A model generated the notes under the pieces. It was not told where the DNA came from, did no database searches, and saw only the letters and a program-made list of their open reading frames with translations. This document shows, one piece after another, positions 1 through 5,821 of a stretch of 6,336 bases of DNA. Each line of letters opens with the position of its first letter. The stretch's first letter is position 1. The DNA comes from Bacillota bacterium (GTDB lineage Bacteria; Bacillota; Bacilli; Thermoactinomycetales; DSM-44946): positions 1 through 6,336 of the forward strand of contig JAJYSD010000086.1 in NCBI GenBank assembly GCA_021793745.1, given 5' to 3'. The position numbers were made by a program, and so were the translations under genes.

Positions 1-2
1 CG

Positions 3-86
3 GATTCCGACTTCGTCACGGGCAACATCATCAATGTCACCGGCGGGCTGGACGTCATTCACCCGGTTTCCAAAACGATGCGGTAG
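3..86 (+). CDS. 3' end of a probable short-chain dehydrogenase/reductase (SDR) gene
   Basis: The first 27 codons of this frame run without interruption to a TAG stop. They read DSDFVTGNIINVTGGLDVIH followed by PVSKTMR. The pattern S-x-F-V-T-G-x-x-I-N-V-x-G-G is typical of the C-terminal end of classical SDR oxidoreductases, where this segment lies next to the substrate pocket and forms the last beta strand. The catalytic YxxxK motif and the Rossmann glycine motif lie outside the window, so substrate and cofactor cannot be judged. About 80 nt without an obvious terminator separate it from the next gene, so read-through is possible. The family call rests only on this short tail. Confidence 0.6.
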   Translation, partial: DSDFVTGNIINVTGGLDVIHPVSKTMR

Positions 87-150
87 CGGTCTCCTTCCAA
101 AAGGGAAAGATCCTCCCCCTGCAGACATACCGTGATATAGGCGGTTTATC

Positions 151-158
151 AAAGGGGG
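151..158 (+). promoter_or_regulatory. Shine-Dalgarno AAAGGGGG that decides the start of the kinase-like gene
   Basis: The purine run AAAGGGGG lies 8 nt before ATG 167. An in-frame GTG at 158 shares its first base with the run, so it would have no usable spacing. ATG 167 is therefore the better start. Confidence 0.6.
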
Positions 159-166
159 TGGACAGG

Positions 167-1270
167 ATGCCCGATGCCCGGGAAAAGGTGGCCCGATGGA
201 CCGGTGAGGCGAGGATCGGCGACCTGCTTCTGGCCCATTACCGACTCCGTCTCGAAGGGGCGGTGCCGGTTGGTGGCGTGATCAGGCTCGACACCCGGCA
301 GGGAAGCTTTGCGTTGAAAAGGGCTGGAGAGGGGGGAGAGCGCCGGTGGCGGGAGGTGGAGGAATTGGGGAAGCACCTGTTCGCCGCGAAGGCCATTCGG
401 ATCCCCATCCCTCTTCGCACCCGATCGGGGCGGTTGACCTTCGCCGGCTATGTGCACAATTACGTTTTGCTTCCCTGGATCGCCGGGAAGCCGATCGCCT
501 TTGCCCGTCCACGGGATTTTCAGGATGTCAGCCGCGGATTGGCCCGGCTACACGAGGGGGCTCGGGGATTTCCCCTTCTCTCGAAAGGGGCCGATATCCG
601 CGCCTCCTGGATCCGCCTCTGGGAAAAGGCGATCCAGCGGATGGGTCTCTACCGGGTTGCCGTCGAGTGGAGCGGCCGCTCCGTCGATGTGGATTCCGTC
701 CTTCGGGATGCGGCGCCCTATGCCGAGGGCATGATTACCAATGCGCTTCAATACCTCCATCGCACGCAGGTGGATTCGCTGTCGCCGGAGGTGGCGCTTC
801 AAGGACGGGTTTGTCACGGCAATCTGCACGGCGGAAATTTGCTTCGGGATGAGCAGGGCTCGGTGCGGTTCATCGACTGGAACCGGATGGCCTGGGATGC
901 GCGGGCCCGCGACGTCGCCCAGTGGCTGTTGTACGCCTACGGCCGTACCGGCGACCTCGATCTGCTCGGATTGTTGCTCCAGGATTATCAGCATGCGAAT
1001 CCCCTGAGGGAAGAAGAGCTTTATCTGATCTATGCCCTATTCCTCTATCCCCATCGGCTGGTGCGTGTGTTGGATCGGATTTACGGGGAGCAATCCCTGC
1101 CCCCGAATCAGGCGGCTTCCCACCTCATGCAGGCGGTTTCCGCGGAGGAAAAGAAGTTTCCCCTGCTACGCGGTTTTCCCCATCTGGTGAAGGAAACCCT
1201 CGGGCGGAGCCTTCCGCGGGTGGACTGGTTGGAGCGGGTTTCCGGAAACGCAGGGGGATTTCGGCGATAG
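167..1270 (+). CDS. APH/CotS-family spore-coat kinase-like protein with Asn in place of the catalytic Asp
   Basis: This encodes a 367-residue protein counted from ATG 167, a length usual for the CotS/YutH/YsxE group of spore-associated proteins with an aminoglycoside-phosphotransferase fold. In order: a beta-rich N-lobe with the ATP-lysine strand SFALK (Lys about 51); a hinge-like YVLLPWIAGKPI (about 99-110); a helical stretch with GLARLHE (about 124-130), as in APH proteins; a catalytic loop HGNLHGGN (217-224); and a metal-site strand FIDWN (236-240). Canonical APH loops read HxDxxxxN. Here codon 219 is AAT, giving Asn instead of the catalytic Asp, while the distal Asn and the IDW Asp are kept. 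The protein may therefore be catalytically weak or a pseudokinase. No signal peptide or membrane segment is visible. It is probably transcribed alone and ends at the terminator at 1326-1363. A spore-coat role is inferred from family resemblance. Homoserine or choline kinase-like enzymes share the fold but fit less well. Confidence 0.8.
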   Translation: MPDAREKVARWTGEARIGDLLLAHYRLRLEGAVPVGGVIRLDTRQGSFALKRAGEGGERRWREVEELGKHLFAAKAIRIPIPLRTRSGRLTFAGYVHNYVLLPWIAGKPIAFARPRDFQDVSRGLARLHEGARGFPLLSKGADIRASWIRLWEKAIQRMGLYRVAVEWSGRSVDVDSVLRDAAPYAEGMITNALQYLHRTQVDSLSPEVALQGRVCHGNLHGGNLLRDEQGSVRFIDWNRMAWDARARDVAQWLLYAYGRTGDLDLLGLLLQDYQHANPLREEELYLIYALFLYPHRLVRVLDRIYGEQSLPPNQAASHLMQAVSAEEKKFPLLRGFPHLVKETLGRSLPRVDWLERVSGNAGGFRR

Positions 1271-1325
1271 ACGCCGTCTCTGAACGCGGTCCATCCATCG
1301 AAGGAGCGGGGGAAATTCCTGGACT

Positions 1326-1363
1326 AAAAAATCGTCCGCTTGATCATCGCGGACGGTTTTTTT
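1326..1363 (+). terminator. Intrinsic terminator after the kinase-like gene, possibly bidirectional
   Basis: The arms CGTCCGC (1333-1339) and GCGGACG (1349-1355) pair perfectly around a 9-nt loop, with a T-G pair extending the base (1332/1356). Seven T follow (1357-1363), and an A run precedes the stem (1326-1331). The A run would serve as a U tract for minus-strand RNA, so the element could also stop leftward transcription. Confidence 0.9.
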
Positions 1364-1438
1364 GTGGGTTTACCGCTTTCTTTGGTAAAAAAGCTGCCAC
1401 TGAAAACCGCTCAACCGGCTCGGAACCTGTGGTAGGAT

Positions 1439-1500
1439 AAAAAAAGACGGGGCGAGCAGGCCCGTCCTTCGGGACCGGTGACAGGCTGCTTTCGCCCGTC
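1439..1500 (-). terminator. Intrinsic terminator of the minus-strand membrane protein gene
   Basis: On the minus strand, only a few bases after the TAG stop at 1504, a long imperfect stem forms between 1486-1500 and 1446-1459. Its outer pairing is GACGGG with CCCGTC and its inner pairing is GCAG with CTGC, with small bulges between. It is followed by seven T on that strand (plus-strand A run 1439-1445). A short inner hairpin GTCC/GGAC (1464-1475) sits in the large loop, giving a branched structure. Confidence 0.75.
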
Positions 1501-1503
1501 CCT

Positions 1504-1854
1504 CTACAAAAAAAGCAACAGGATGGAGAGGGTGATGTGGAACAACCCCGCGGTCAAGAAAGAGGGGATCACCCACGGGTGGGATTTTTTCTGCGGCGAA
1601 TCCGCCGGATGATCGGCGGGATCGTAGTCGTCCTCCCAACGGCCGAATTGTTTGCGAAACCCCATGACAAAGACGCGGAAAAATCCTCCCTGCCATACGG
1701 TTACTGCCCCGGCGACGACCAGAAAAAGGAGACCGATCAGAAACAGGGAATCGACCCATTTCAGCGGATCCCACAGGGAATAGGCTCCGCAGATGGAGAT
1801 GCCGATCGCCAGAAGGATCAGGGTTTTGCGGTAGTAGGTCCGACTGCCGAACAT
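1504..1854 (-). CDS. Small membrane protein resembling DUF3899
   Basis: This is a 116-residue protein with ATG at 1854 and a GGGAGG ribosome site 6 nt upstream on the minus strand (1866-1861). Three hydrophobic segments are visible: about residues 11-27, 36-54 and 94-115. The middle part, DSLFLIGLLFLVVAGAVTVWQGGFFRVFVMGFRK, has the pattern of the DUF3899 family of Firmicutes: two helices with a central GFF...GF motif, then a basic or acidic loop. The loop at 70-93 is hydrophilic and rich in Asp, Pro and Lys. No catalytic residues can be recognised and the function is unknown. The gene is convergent with the kinase-like gene and divergent from oppA. It appears monocistronic, with its own terminator. 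The overlapping longer frame in this region is a shadow without a membrane pattern or ribosome site. Confidence 0.8.
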   Translation of the reverse strand: MFGSRTYYRKTLILLAIGISICGAYSLWDPLKWVDSLFLIGLLFLVVAGAVTVWQGGFFRVFVMGFRKQFGRWEDDYDPADHPADSPQKKSHPWVIPSFLTAGLFHITLSILLLFL

Positions 1855-1975
1855 GCTGGTCCTCCCATCTTTCGGTTGGTCGGTTGCGGTGTTGCGATGA
1901 CGCTTACATCGGAACGCTACGCTAATAATTCGGCCTTTCGACCCAATGGGCGCAGCTCGTTCCAGGGACGCCCTC

Positions 1976-2004
1976 TTTTCTATTTAACCTTTTTCCTATA
2001 TAAT
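1976..2004 (+). promoter_or_regulatory. Candidate sigma-A promoter for the opp operon
   Basis: A perfect -10 box TATAAT lies at 1999-2004 in the most AT-rich patch upstream of oppA. The sequence 17 nt upstream (TTTTCT, 1976-1981) is a poor -35 box and there is no TGn extended -10, so an activator may be needed, or the promoter may lie elsewhere. The implied leader is about 135 nt. A second weaker -10-like TAAAAT occurs at 2065-2070. The box abuts the -35 of the minus-strand candidate, so the two promoters would compete. Confidence 0.45.
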
Positions 2005-2010
2005 ATACAA
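1982..2010 (-). promoter_or_regulatory. Candidate promoter for the minus-strand membrane protein gene
   Basis: On the minus strand TTGTAT (2010-2005) and TTAAAT (1987-1982) are separated by exactly 17 nt. They match the vegetative -35 and -10 boxes at 3 and 4 of 6 positions. The implied leader is about 120 nt. The match is moderate and partly reflects the AT-rich composition of this patch. Confidence 0.35.
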
Positions 2011-2126
2011 GGTTTCAGGTAATACCGAATAAAAGCACCCCGTTATCCTTGTCCGTTTTTGCTTTAAAATTCGAAGAAGTCATCCTTTCGGGAGCGGCTT
2101 GTGTGCCCGGTCCGGACGACACATTG

Positions 2127-2136
2127 AAGGAGGAGG
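2127..2136 (+). promoter_or_regulatory. Strong Shine-Dalgarno AAGGAGGAGG that sets the oppA start
   Basis: This near-perfect ribosome site ends 10 nt before GTG 2147. The frame is open further upstream to a TTG at 2099, but that codon has no ribosome site and would put a charged segment before the lipoprotein signal peptide. Confidence 0.85.
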
Positions 2137-2146
2137 TCGGGTCTTC

Positions 2147-3775
2147 GTGAGAAAACGAGCGGCTGTCTCATTGGCGGTAATATGGGTCCTCTCCACGCTG
2201 CTTACCGCCTGCGGGGGACTCCAGTCCCAGGGGAATGTGGATGAGCGGGGAGCGCAAGGTCCCCAGGTTCTTCAACTGATGACCAATAATGAGCCGGGAG
2301 ATCTGGACAGCGCCACTTCAAGCGATGTCATCTCCGGGACGATTCTGAACAACGTGATGGAAGGTTTAATGCGTTTGGACAAGGATGACAAGCCGCAGCC
2401 CGCCATCGCCAGCAGTTATGAAGTGAGTGAGGATAAAAAGACCTACACCTTCACCCTCCGCGATGCCAAGTGGAGCGACGGGGAACCGGTGAAGGCCCAG
2501 GATTTCGAGTACGCCTGGAAGCGGGCCCTCGATCCGAAAACCAAGTCGGAATACGCCTATATTCTTTATCCCATCAAAAATGCGGAAAAGTTCAATAAAG
2601 GAAAAGCCAAGGCCTCCGATGTGGGGGTGCGCGCCCTGGATGACACCACCCTCGAAGTGAAGTTGGAGGAGCCGATTCCCTACTTCCTCAGCCTCACCAC
2701 CTTTTCCACCTATCTGCCGCAGCGGAAGGATATTGTGGAAAAGTTCGGTGGCGATTACGCCAAGGAACCGGATAAAATGGTTTACAACGGTCCCTTTGTC
2801 CTGGACAAATGGGCGCACGAGCAGAATCTCCAGCTGAAGAAAAATGAGAACTATTGGGACCGGAACACCGTGTTCCTGGAGGAAGTGAAGATTGACATTA
2901 TCAAAGACACCTCCACCGCATTGAACCTTTACACCTCCGACCAAAAAGATGTGACCATGCTGGACAAGGCATTTGCCGAAGCGTTTCAGAGCAGCCCCGA
3001 ATTTACCACCGTTACCGGCTCGACGGTCCAGTATATCCAGTTCAATACCGAAAACTCTTTCTTAGCCAACACCAAGATCCGCAAGGCGATCAGCCTCGCC
3101 ATCGACCGGGAATCGATGGTCAAACTGATTTTGAAGGATGGTTCCCAACCGGCCGGAGGATTCGTTCCGCCCGCCATCCTCGGATATAACGAATCCTTCC
3201 GGAAGCAGGCCCGGGAGTATCAGCAGTTCCAGCCGGCGGAAGCGAAGCAGCTGTTCAAGCTGGGCATGGAAGAGCTGGGAATTGACAGCCCGCCGACTTT
3301 GACGTTGCTCAGTTACAACGACGAGCGGAAAGATGTGGCCGTCGTCCTGAAGGATCAGTTGGAAAAAAATCTCGGTCTGAAGGTGAAAGTCAACCCGCAG
3401 CCCCTGAAGCAAAAAATCGATTTGGAGACAAAGGGAGAATTCGACCTCAGTTTCTCGGGATGGAAAGCGGATTACAACGACCCCATGACCTTCCTGGACA
3501 TGTGGGTGACCAATGGCGCCTTCAACACGGGGAAGTGGAGCAACAAGAAATATGACGAGTTGATCCAGAAGTCCAAGGGCAATCCCGACTTCAAAAAGCG
3601 GATCAACGACCTGATTGAAGCCGAGCGGATTTTGCTGGAAGACGGGGTCGCCATCGCTCCGGTTTACTACAAGAATCAGGCATATCTCGTCAAGCCCCAT
3701 GTGAAGAATCTGGAGTTCCATTCGATCGGGCCCGAATATACGCTGAAGGAAACGTATATTGAGAAGAGAAAATAA
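2147..3775 (+). CDS. oppA: Oligopeptide ABC transporter substrate-binding lipoprotein OppA
   Basis: This encodes 542 residues from GTG 2147. It is the extracytoplasmic receptor that binds peptides and delivers them to the OppBC channel. The N-terminus has the basic RKR, a hydrophobic core and a lipobox LTAC with Cys22, so it is processed by signal peptidase II and anchored by a lipid. The mature part is an SBP_bac_5 domain (cluster C binding protein). Landmarks are WSDGEPVKAQDFEYAWKRAL (about 109-128), YNGPF (213-217), IRKAISLAIDRESMV (311-325) and GWKADYNDPMTFLDMW (438-453). The last is characteristic of peptide rather than nickel binders. Length is normal for Firmicutes OppA/DppE. Codon reading is intact to TAA. 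It is the first gene of oppABCD, and the long gap to oppB fits the usual excess of receptor over permease. Peptide size preference cannot be read from the sequence; a pheromone or murein-peptide role is possible. Confidence 0.93.
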   Translation: MRKRAAVSLAVIWVLSTLLTACGGLQSQGNVDERGAQGPQVLQLMTNNEPGDLDSATSSDVISGTILNNVMEGLMRLDKDDKPQPAIASSYEVSEDKKTYTFTLRDAKWSDGEPVKAQDFEYAWKRALDPKTKSEYAYILYPIKNAEKFNKGKAKASDVGVRALDDTTLEVKLEEPIPYFLSLTTFSTYLPQRKDIVEKFGGDYAKEPDKMVYNGPFVLDKWAHEQNLQLKKNENYWDRNTVFLEEVKIDIIKDTSTALNLYTSDQKDVTMLDKAFAEAFQSSPEFTTVTGSTVQYIQFNTENSFLANTKIRKAISLAIDRESMVKLILKDGSQPAGGFVPPAILGYNESFRKQAREYQQFQPAEAKQLFKLGMEELGIDSPPTLTLLSYNDERKDVAVVLKDQLEKNLGLKVKVNPQPLKQKIDLETKGEFDLSFSGWKADYNDPMTFLDMWVTNGAFNTGKWSNKKYDELIQKSKGNPDFKKRINDLIEAERILLEDGVAIAPVYYKNQAYLVKPHVKNLEFHSIGPEYTLKETYIEKRK

Positions 3776-3838
3776 CGGGATTATTTTACCGCTTTACAAT
3801 TACCGGATTTCGCGCAATGATGGATGTTGGAGGAGTCT

Positions 3839-3868
3839 ATGTCGGCAATCCCGCGACACATCCGCTGA
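3839..3868 (+). CDS. Possible 9-residue leader peptide between oppA and oppB
   Basis: ATG 3839 opens a ten-codon frame ending in TGA and encoding MSAIPRHIR. A good ribosome site, GGAGG (3829-3833), lies 5 nt upstream and has no other obvious client. The next gene starts about 100 nt later, and the oppB frame has no well-spaced start here. The stop is 7 nt before the left arm of the 15-bp hairpin, so a ribosome terminating here would reach the base of that arm. No hydrophobic or repeated codon pattern suggests a specific sensed amino acid, although there are two Arg codons and one His. The frame could also begin at ATG 3824, giving 14 residues, but then the ribosome site would lie inside the ORF. 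The ORF may be chance. Confidence 0.3.
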   Translation: MSAIPRHIR

Positions 3869-3875
3869 AGACGGC

Positions 3876-3909
3876 AAAGGTATATGTCCGGGTGCGGACA
3901 TATACCTTT
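3876..3909 (+). repeat. Perfect 15-bp inverted repeat (hairpin) between oppA and oppB
   Basis: AAAGGTATATGTCCG (3876-3890) and CGGACATATACCTTT (3895-3909) are exact reverse complements around a GGTG tetraloop. No U run follows (CGCATGTTCTG), so it is not a standard terminator and probably allows read-through into oppB. Likely roles are protecting the 3' end of the oppA message, partial attenuation, or antagonising the downstream hairpin that covers the oppB ribosome site. As a DNA palindrome it could also be a protein-binding site, though the position inside the operon favours an RNA role. Confidence 0.9.
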
Positions 3910-3932
3910 CGCATGTTCTGTGTGCGAAAAGG
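3905..3932 (+). promoter_or_regulatory. Second hairpin that would sequester the oppB ribosome site
   Basis: CCTTTCGCA (3905-3913) pairs with TGCGAAAAGG (3923-3932) as nine base pairs with one bulged A and a 9-nt loop. The right arm contains the AAGG of the oppB ribosome site. The left arm shares CCTTT (3905-3909) with the right arm of the 15-bp hairpin, so the complete forms of the two structures exclude each other. The 15-bp hairpin is longer and should win by default, leaving the ribosome site open. The pairing is seen in the sequence; regulation is inferred. Confidence 0.5.
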
Positions 3933-3935
3933 AAG
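3929..3935 (+). promoter_or_regulatory. Shine-Dalgarno AAGGAAG that sets the oppB start
   Basis: AAGGAAG ends 7 nt before GTG 3943, the codon that places the protein start directly before the usual OppB N-terminus. The upstream in-frame ATG 3817 has no ribosome site and would make the inter-gene hairpin coding. Confidence 0.75.
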
Positions 3936-3942
3936 TGGAAAT

Positions 3943-4872
3943 GTGGGAAGCTATGTAGCCCGTCGACTGATCTACTTCTTGTTGACCCTGTGGCTGGTTA
4001 TCACGTGCACTTTTTTTCTCATGCACTTCCTTCCGGGCAGCCCTTTGTCCAACGAGGAGAAGCTGCCTCCCGATCTGAAAGAGCAGATCCTGAGGGAATA
4101 CGGATTGGACAAACCCGTACCCGTGCAATATGCGCTCTACCTGGGCAACCTGCTGCGGGGAGATCTGGGTCTATCCTTTTCCTATGACGGGCGGAGCGTC
4201 AGCGAGCTGATCGCCCAGGGATTTCCCGCATCCCTCCAGATCGGCCTGCAGGGGTTGATTTTCGGAGGGCTGGTCGGAATTTTGCTGGGAACGGTGGCGG
4301 CGATCCAGCGGGGGACCTGGTTGGACAATGCAACGACGATCGTTGCCGTGCTGGGTATATCCGTTCCCAGTTTCGTGCTGGCGGCCTTCTTCTCCTATTA
4401 TATCGGGGTTAAGATGGGGATCCTTTCCCCCGGTGGCTGGGAAAGCTTTGCGGATTCGATCCTGCCCTCCCTTTCCCTCTCCTTCTTGGTCATCGCCCAG
4501 GTGACCCGATACATTCGCAGCGAGATGCTGGATGTCTTCAGTCAGGACTACATGAAGACGGCCAAAGCGAAGGGATTGGGTCGGCGCGTGGTCGTTTTCC
4601 GACACGCCCTCCGCAACGCGTTGCTTCCGACCGTCACCGTACTGGGACCGCTGACGGTCAACCTGATCACCGGTTCGCTGGTGGTGGAGCAGATCTTTAG
4701 CGTACCCGGAATGTCCACGCTGTTTGTCAATTCCATTATGACGAACGACTACACCCTGATCATGGGTACGACCATCTTTTATGCCTTTCTATTCATGGTC
4801 AGCGTGTTCATCGTCGACATCCTGTACGGCATCATCGATCCCCGGATCCGGGTTGCCGGAATGAAGGAGTGA
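3943..4872 (+). CDS. oppB: Oligopeptide ABC transporter permease OppB
   Basis: This encodes 309 residues from GTG 3943, the usual OppB length. It is one half of the membrane channel. The N-terminus YVARRLIYFLLTLWLVITCT followed by FFLMHFLPGSP is the family hallmark: first helix, then the periplasmic PG motif. Six hydrophobic segments are visible at about 9-30, 100-120, 130-156, 172-188, 229-250 and 275-298. The cytoplasmic EAA loop, which docks onto the ATPase, is at about 203-229 (YMKTAKAKGLG, then HALRNALLP). The C-terminus YGIIDPRIR is also typical. The frame is open upstream to ATG 3817, which would add 42 residues (MMDVGGVYV...), but that extension lacks a ribosome site and family support, and it crosses the hairpin. 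The gene ends in TGA with the oppC ribosome site overlapping its last codons, which suggests translational coupling. Confidence 0.93.
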   Translation: MGSYVARRLIYFLLTLWLVITCTFFLMHFLPGSPLSNEEKLPPDLKEQILREYGLDKPVPVQYALYLGNLLRGDLGLSFSYDGRSVSELIAQGFPASLQIGLQGLIFGGLVGILLGTVAAIQRGTWLDNATTIVAVLGISVPSFVLAAFFSYYIGVKMGILSPGGWESFADSILPSLSLSFLVIAQVTRYIRSEMLDVFSQDYMKTAKAKGLGRRVVVFRHALRNALLPTVTVLGPLTVNLITGSLVVEQIFSVPGMSTLFVNSIMTNDYTLIMGTTIFYAFLFMVSVFIVDILYGIIDPRIRVAGMKE

Positions 4873-4878
4873 GCGCTG

Positions 4879-5808
4879 ATGAAGCCGGCCAAGGTGACGT
4901 CGGATCTCTTTGAACCCTTAACGCCGGTGCGGACGGCACCCGGGCGCTCAGCCGCCCGGCGAAGGCGGAGCGGTTTTTGGCGGGATGCCTCCCGCCGCTT
5001 TGTGAAAAACCGGGGAGCCCTGATCGGATTCATCCTCCTTTTGGTGATTGCCGCCATGACCTTCGTCGCGCCGGCGCTCAGTCCCTACGATCCCTATGAA
5101 CAGAAACTGGAGGAGCAAAACCGTCCCCCCGATGGAGCCCACTTTTTCGGGACCGATCAATTCGGACGGGACCTGTGGACCCGAACCTGGCACGGTGCGG
5201 GCATTTCCCTCCGGATCGGTCTCTTGGCGGCGCTGATCGATCTGGCGGTGGGGGTCTCCTTCGGGGGCATCTCCGGCTACTTCGGCGGACGGATCGATCA
5301 GGTGATGCAGCGGATTCTCGAGGTGATGTACAGCATTCCCAGCTTGATCGTCCTCATCCTGTTGATGATGTGGTTTGAACCGGGAATCGTCACCATTGCC
5401 ATTGCGATTGCGCTCACCGGATGGGTCCCGATGGCACGGGTTGTCCGGGGGCAGATGCTGCAGTTGAAGGTCCAGGAGTTCGTGCTGGCGGCCCGGACCC
5501 TCGGGGCGGGTCACCTCCGGATGCTCGCCAAACACCTGCTTCCCAATGCTGCCGGAGCGATCATCGTCACGGTCACCTTAACCATTCCCTCAGCCATTTT
5601 TTTGGAGGCGGTGATCAGCTTTATCGGTCTGGGAATGGCTCCTCCCGAACCCAGTCTCGGTCTGTTGCTCTATGATTCCTACCAACTGATCCGCTTCTTC
5701 CCGCACCAGATCCTATACCCATGCCTGGTGCTGAGCCTGCTGATTCTCGGCTTCAACCTGTTGGGGGACGGACTGAGAGACGCCCTGGATCCCAAATTGC
5801 GGCGTTAG
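4879..5808 (+). CDS. oppC: Oligopeptide ABC transporter permease OppC
   Basis: This encodes 309 residues from ATG 4879. The ribosome site AAGGAG (4864-4869) lies inside the end of oppB, with a 9-nt spacer. It is the second channel subunit and pairs with OppB. A cytoplasmic N-terminal tail of about 45 residues is Arg-rich (SAARRRRSGFWRDASRRF) and precedes the OppC_N helix (about 46-67), as in Firmicutes members. Landmarks are APALSPYDPY (64-73), GTDQFGRDLWTR (91-102), the EAA loop EFVLAARTLGAGHLRMLAKH (200-219) leading into LLPN, FIGLGMAPPEPSLG (248-261) and the C-terminal GDGLRDALDPKLR (296-308). Six hydrophobic segments can be placed. GTDxxGRD with FxGLG is diagnostic for DppC/OppC permeases. 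Whether the system transports oligo- or dipeptides rests mainly on OppA. oppC and oppD are 13 nt apart. Confidence 0.93.
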   Translation: MKPAKVTSDLFEPLTPVRTAPGRSAARRRRSGFWRDASRRFVKNRGALIGFILLLVIAAMTFVAPALSPYDPYEQKLEEQNRPPDGAHFFGTDQFGRDLWTRTWHGAGISLRIGLLAALIDLAVGVSFGGISGYFGGRIDQVMQRILEVMYSIPSLIVLILLMMWFEPGIVTIAIAIALTGWVPMARVVRGQMLQLKVQEFVLAARTLGAGHLRMLAKHLLPNAAGAIIVTVTLTIPSAIFLEAVISFIGLGMAPPEPSLGLLLYDSYQLIRFFPHQILYPCLVLSLLILGFNLLGDGLRDALDPKLRR

Positions 5809-5821
5809 GAGGGGCGGCAGC

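Noticed and set aside
158..166. GTG 158 as start of the kinase-like gene
   Set aside because: It overlaps the purine run that must act as the ribosome site; ATG 167 has proper spacing.
1369..1389. Small inverted repeat TTTACC/GGTAAA after the first terminator
   Set aside because: It is only 6 bp with a 9-nt loop, followed by AAA rather than T, so it is compatible with chance.
1370..1774. 134-codon minus-strand ORF overlapping the DUF3899-like gene
   Set aside because: The translation is Arg/Gly-rich with no domain or membrane pattern. It crosses the terminator and is a shadow frame.
2031..2065. AAAGCA/TGCTTT inverted repeat in the oppA leader
   Set aside because: The arms are 6 bp with a 22-nt loop, and nothing resembling a known riboswitch or T-box could be recognised.
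2099..2146. Upstream extension of oppA from TTG 2099
   Set aside because: There is no ribosome site before it, the strong AAGGAGGAGG lies inside it, and it would displace the lipoprotein signal peptide from the N-terminus.
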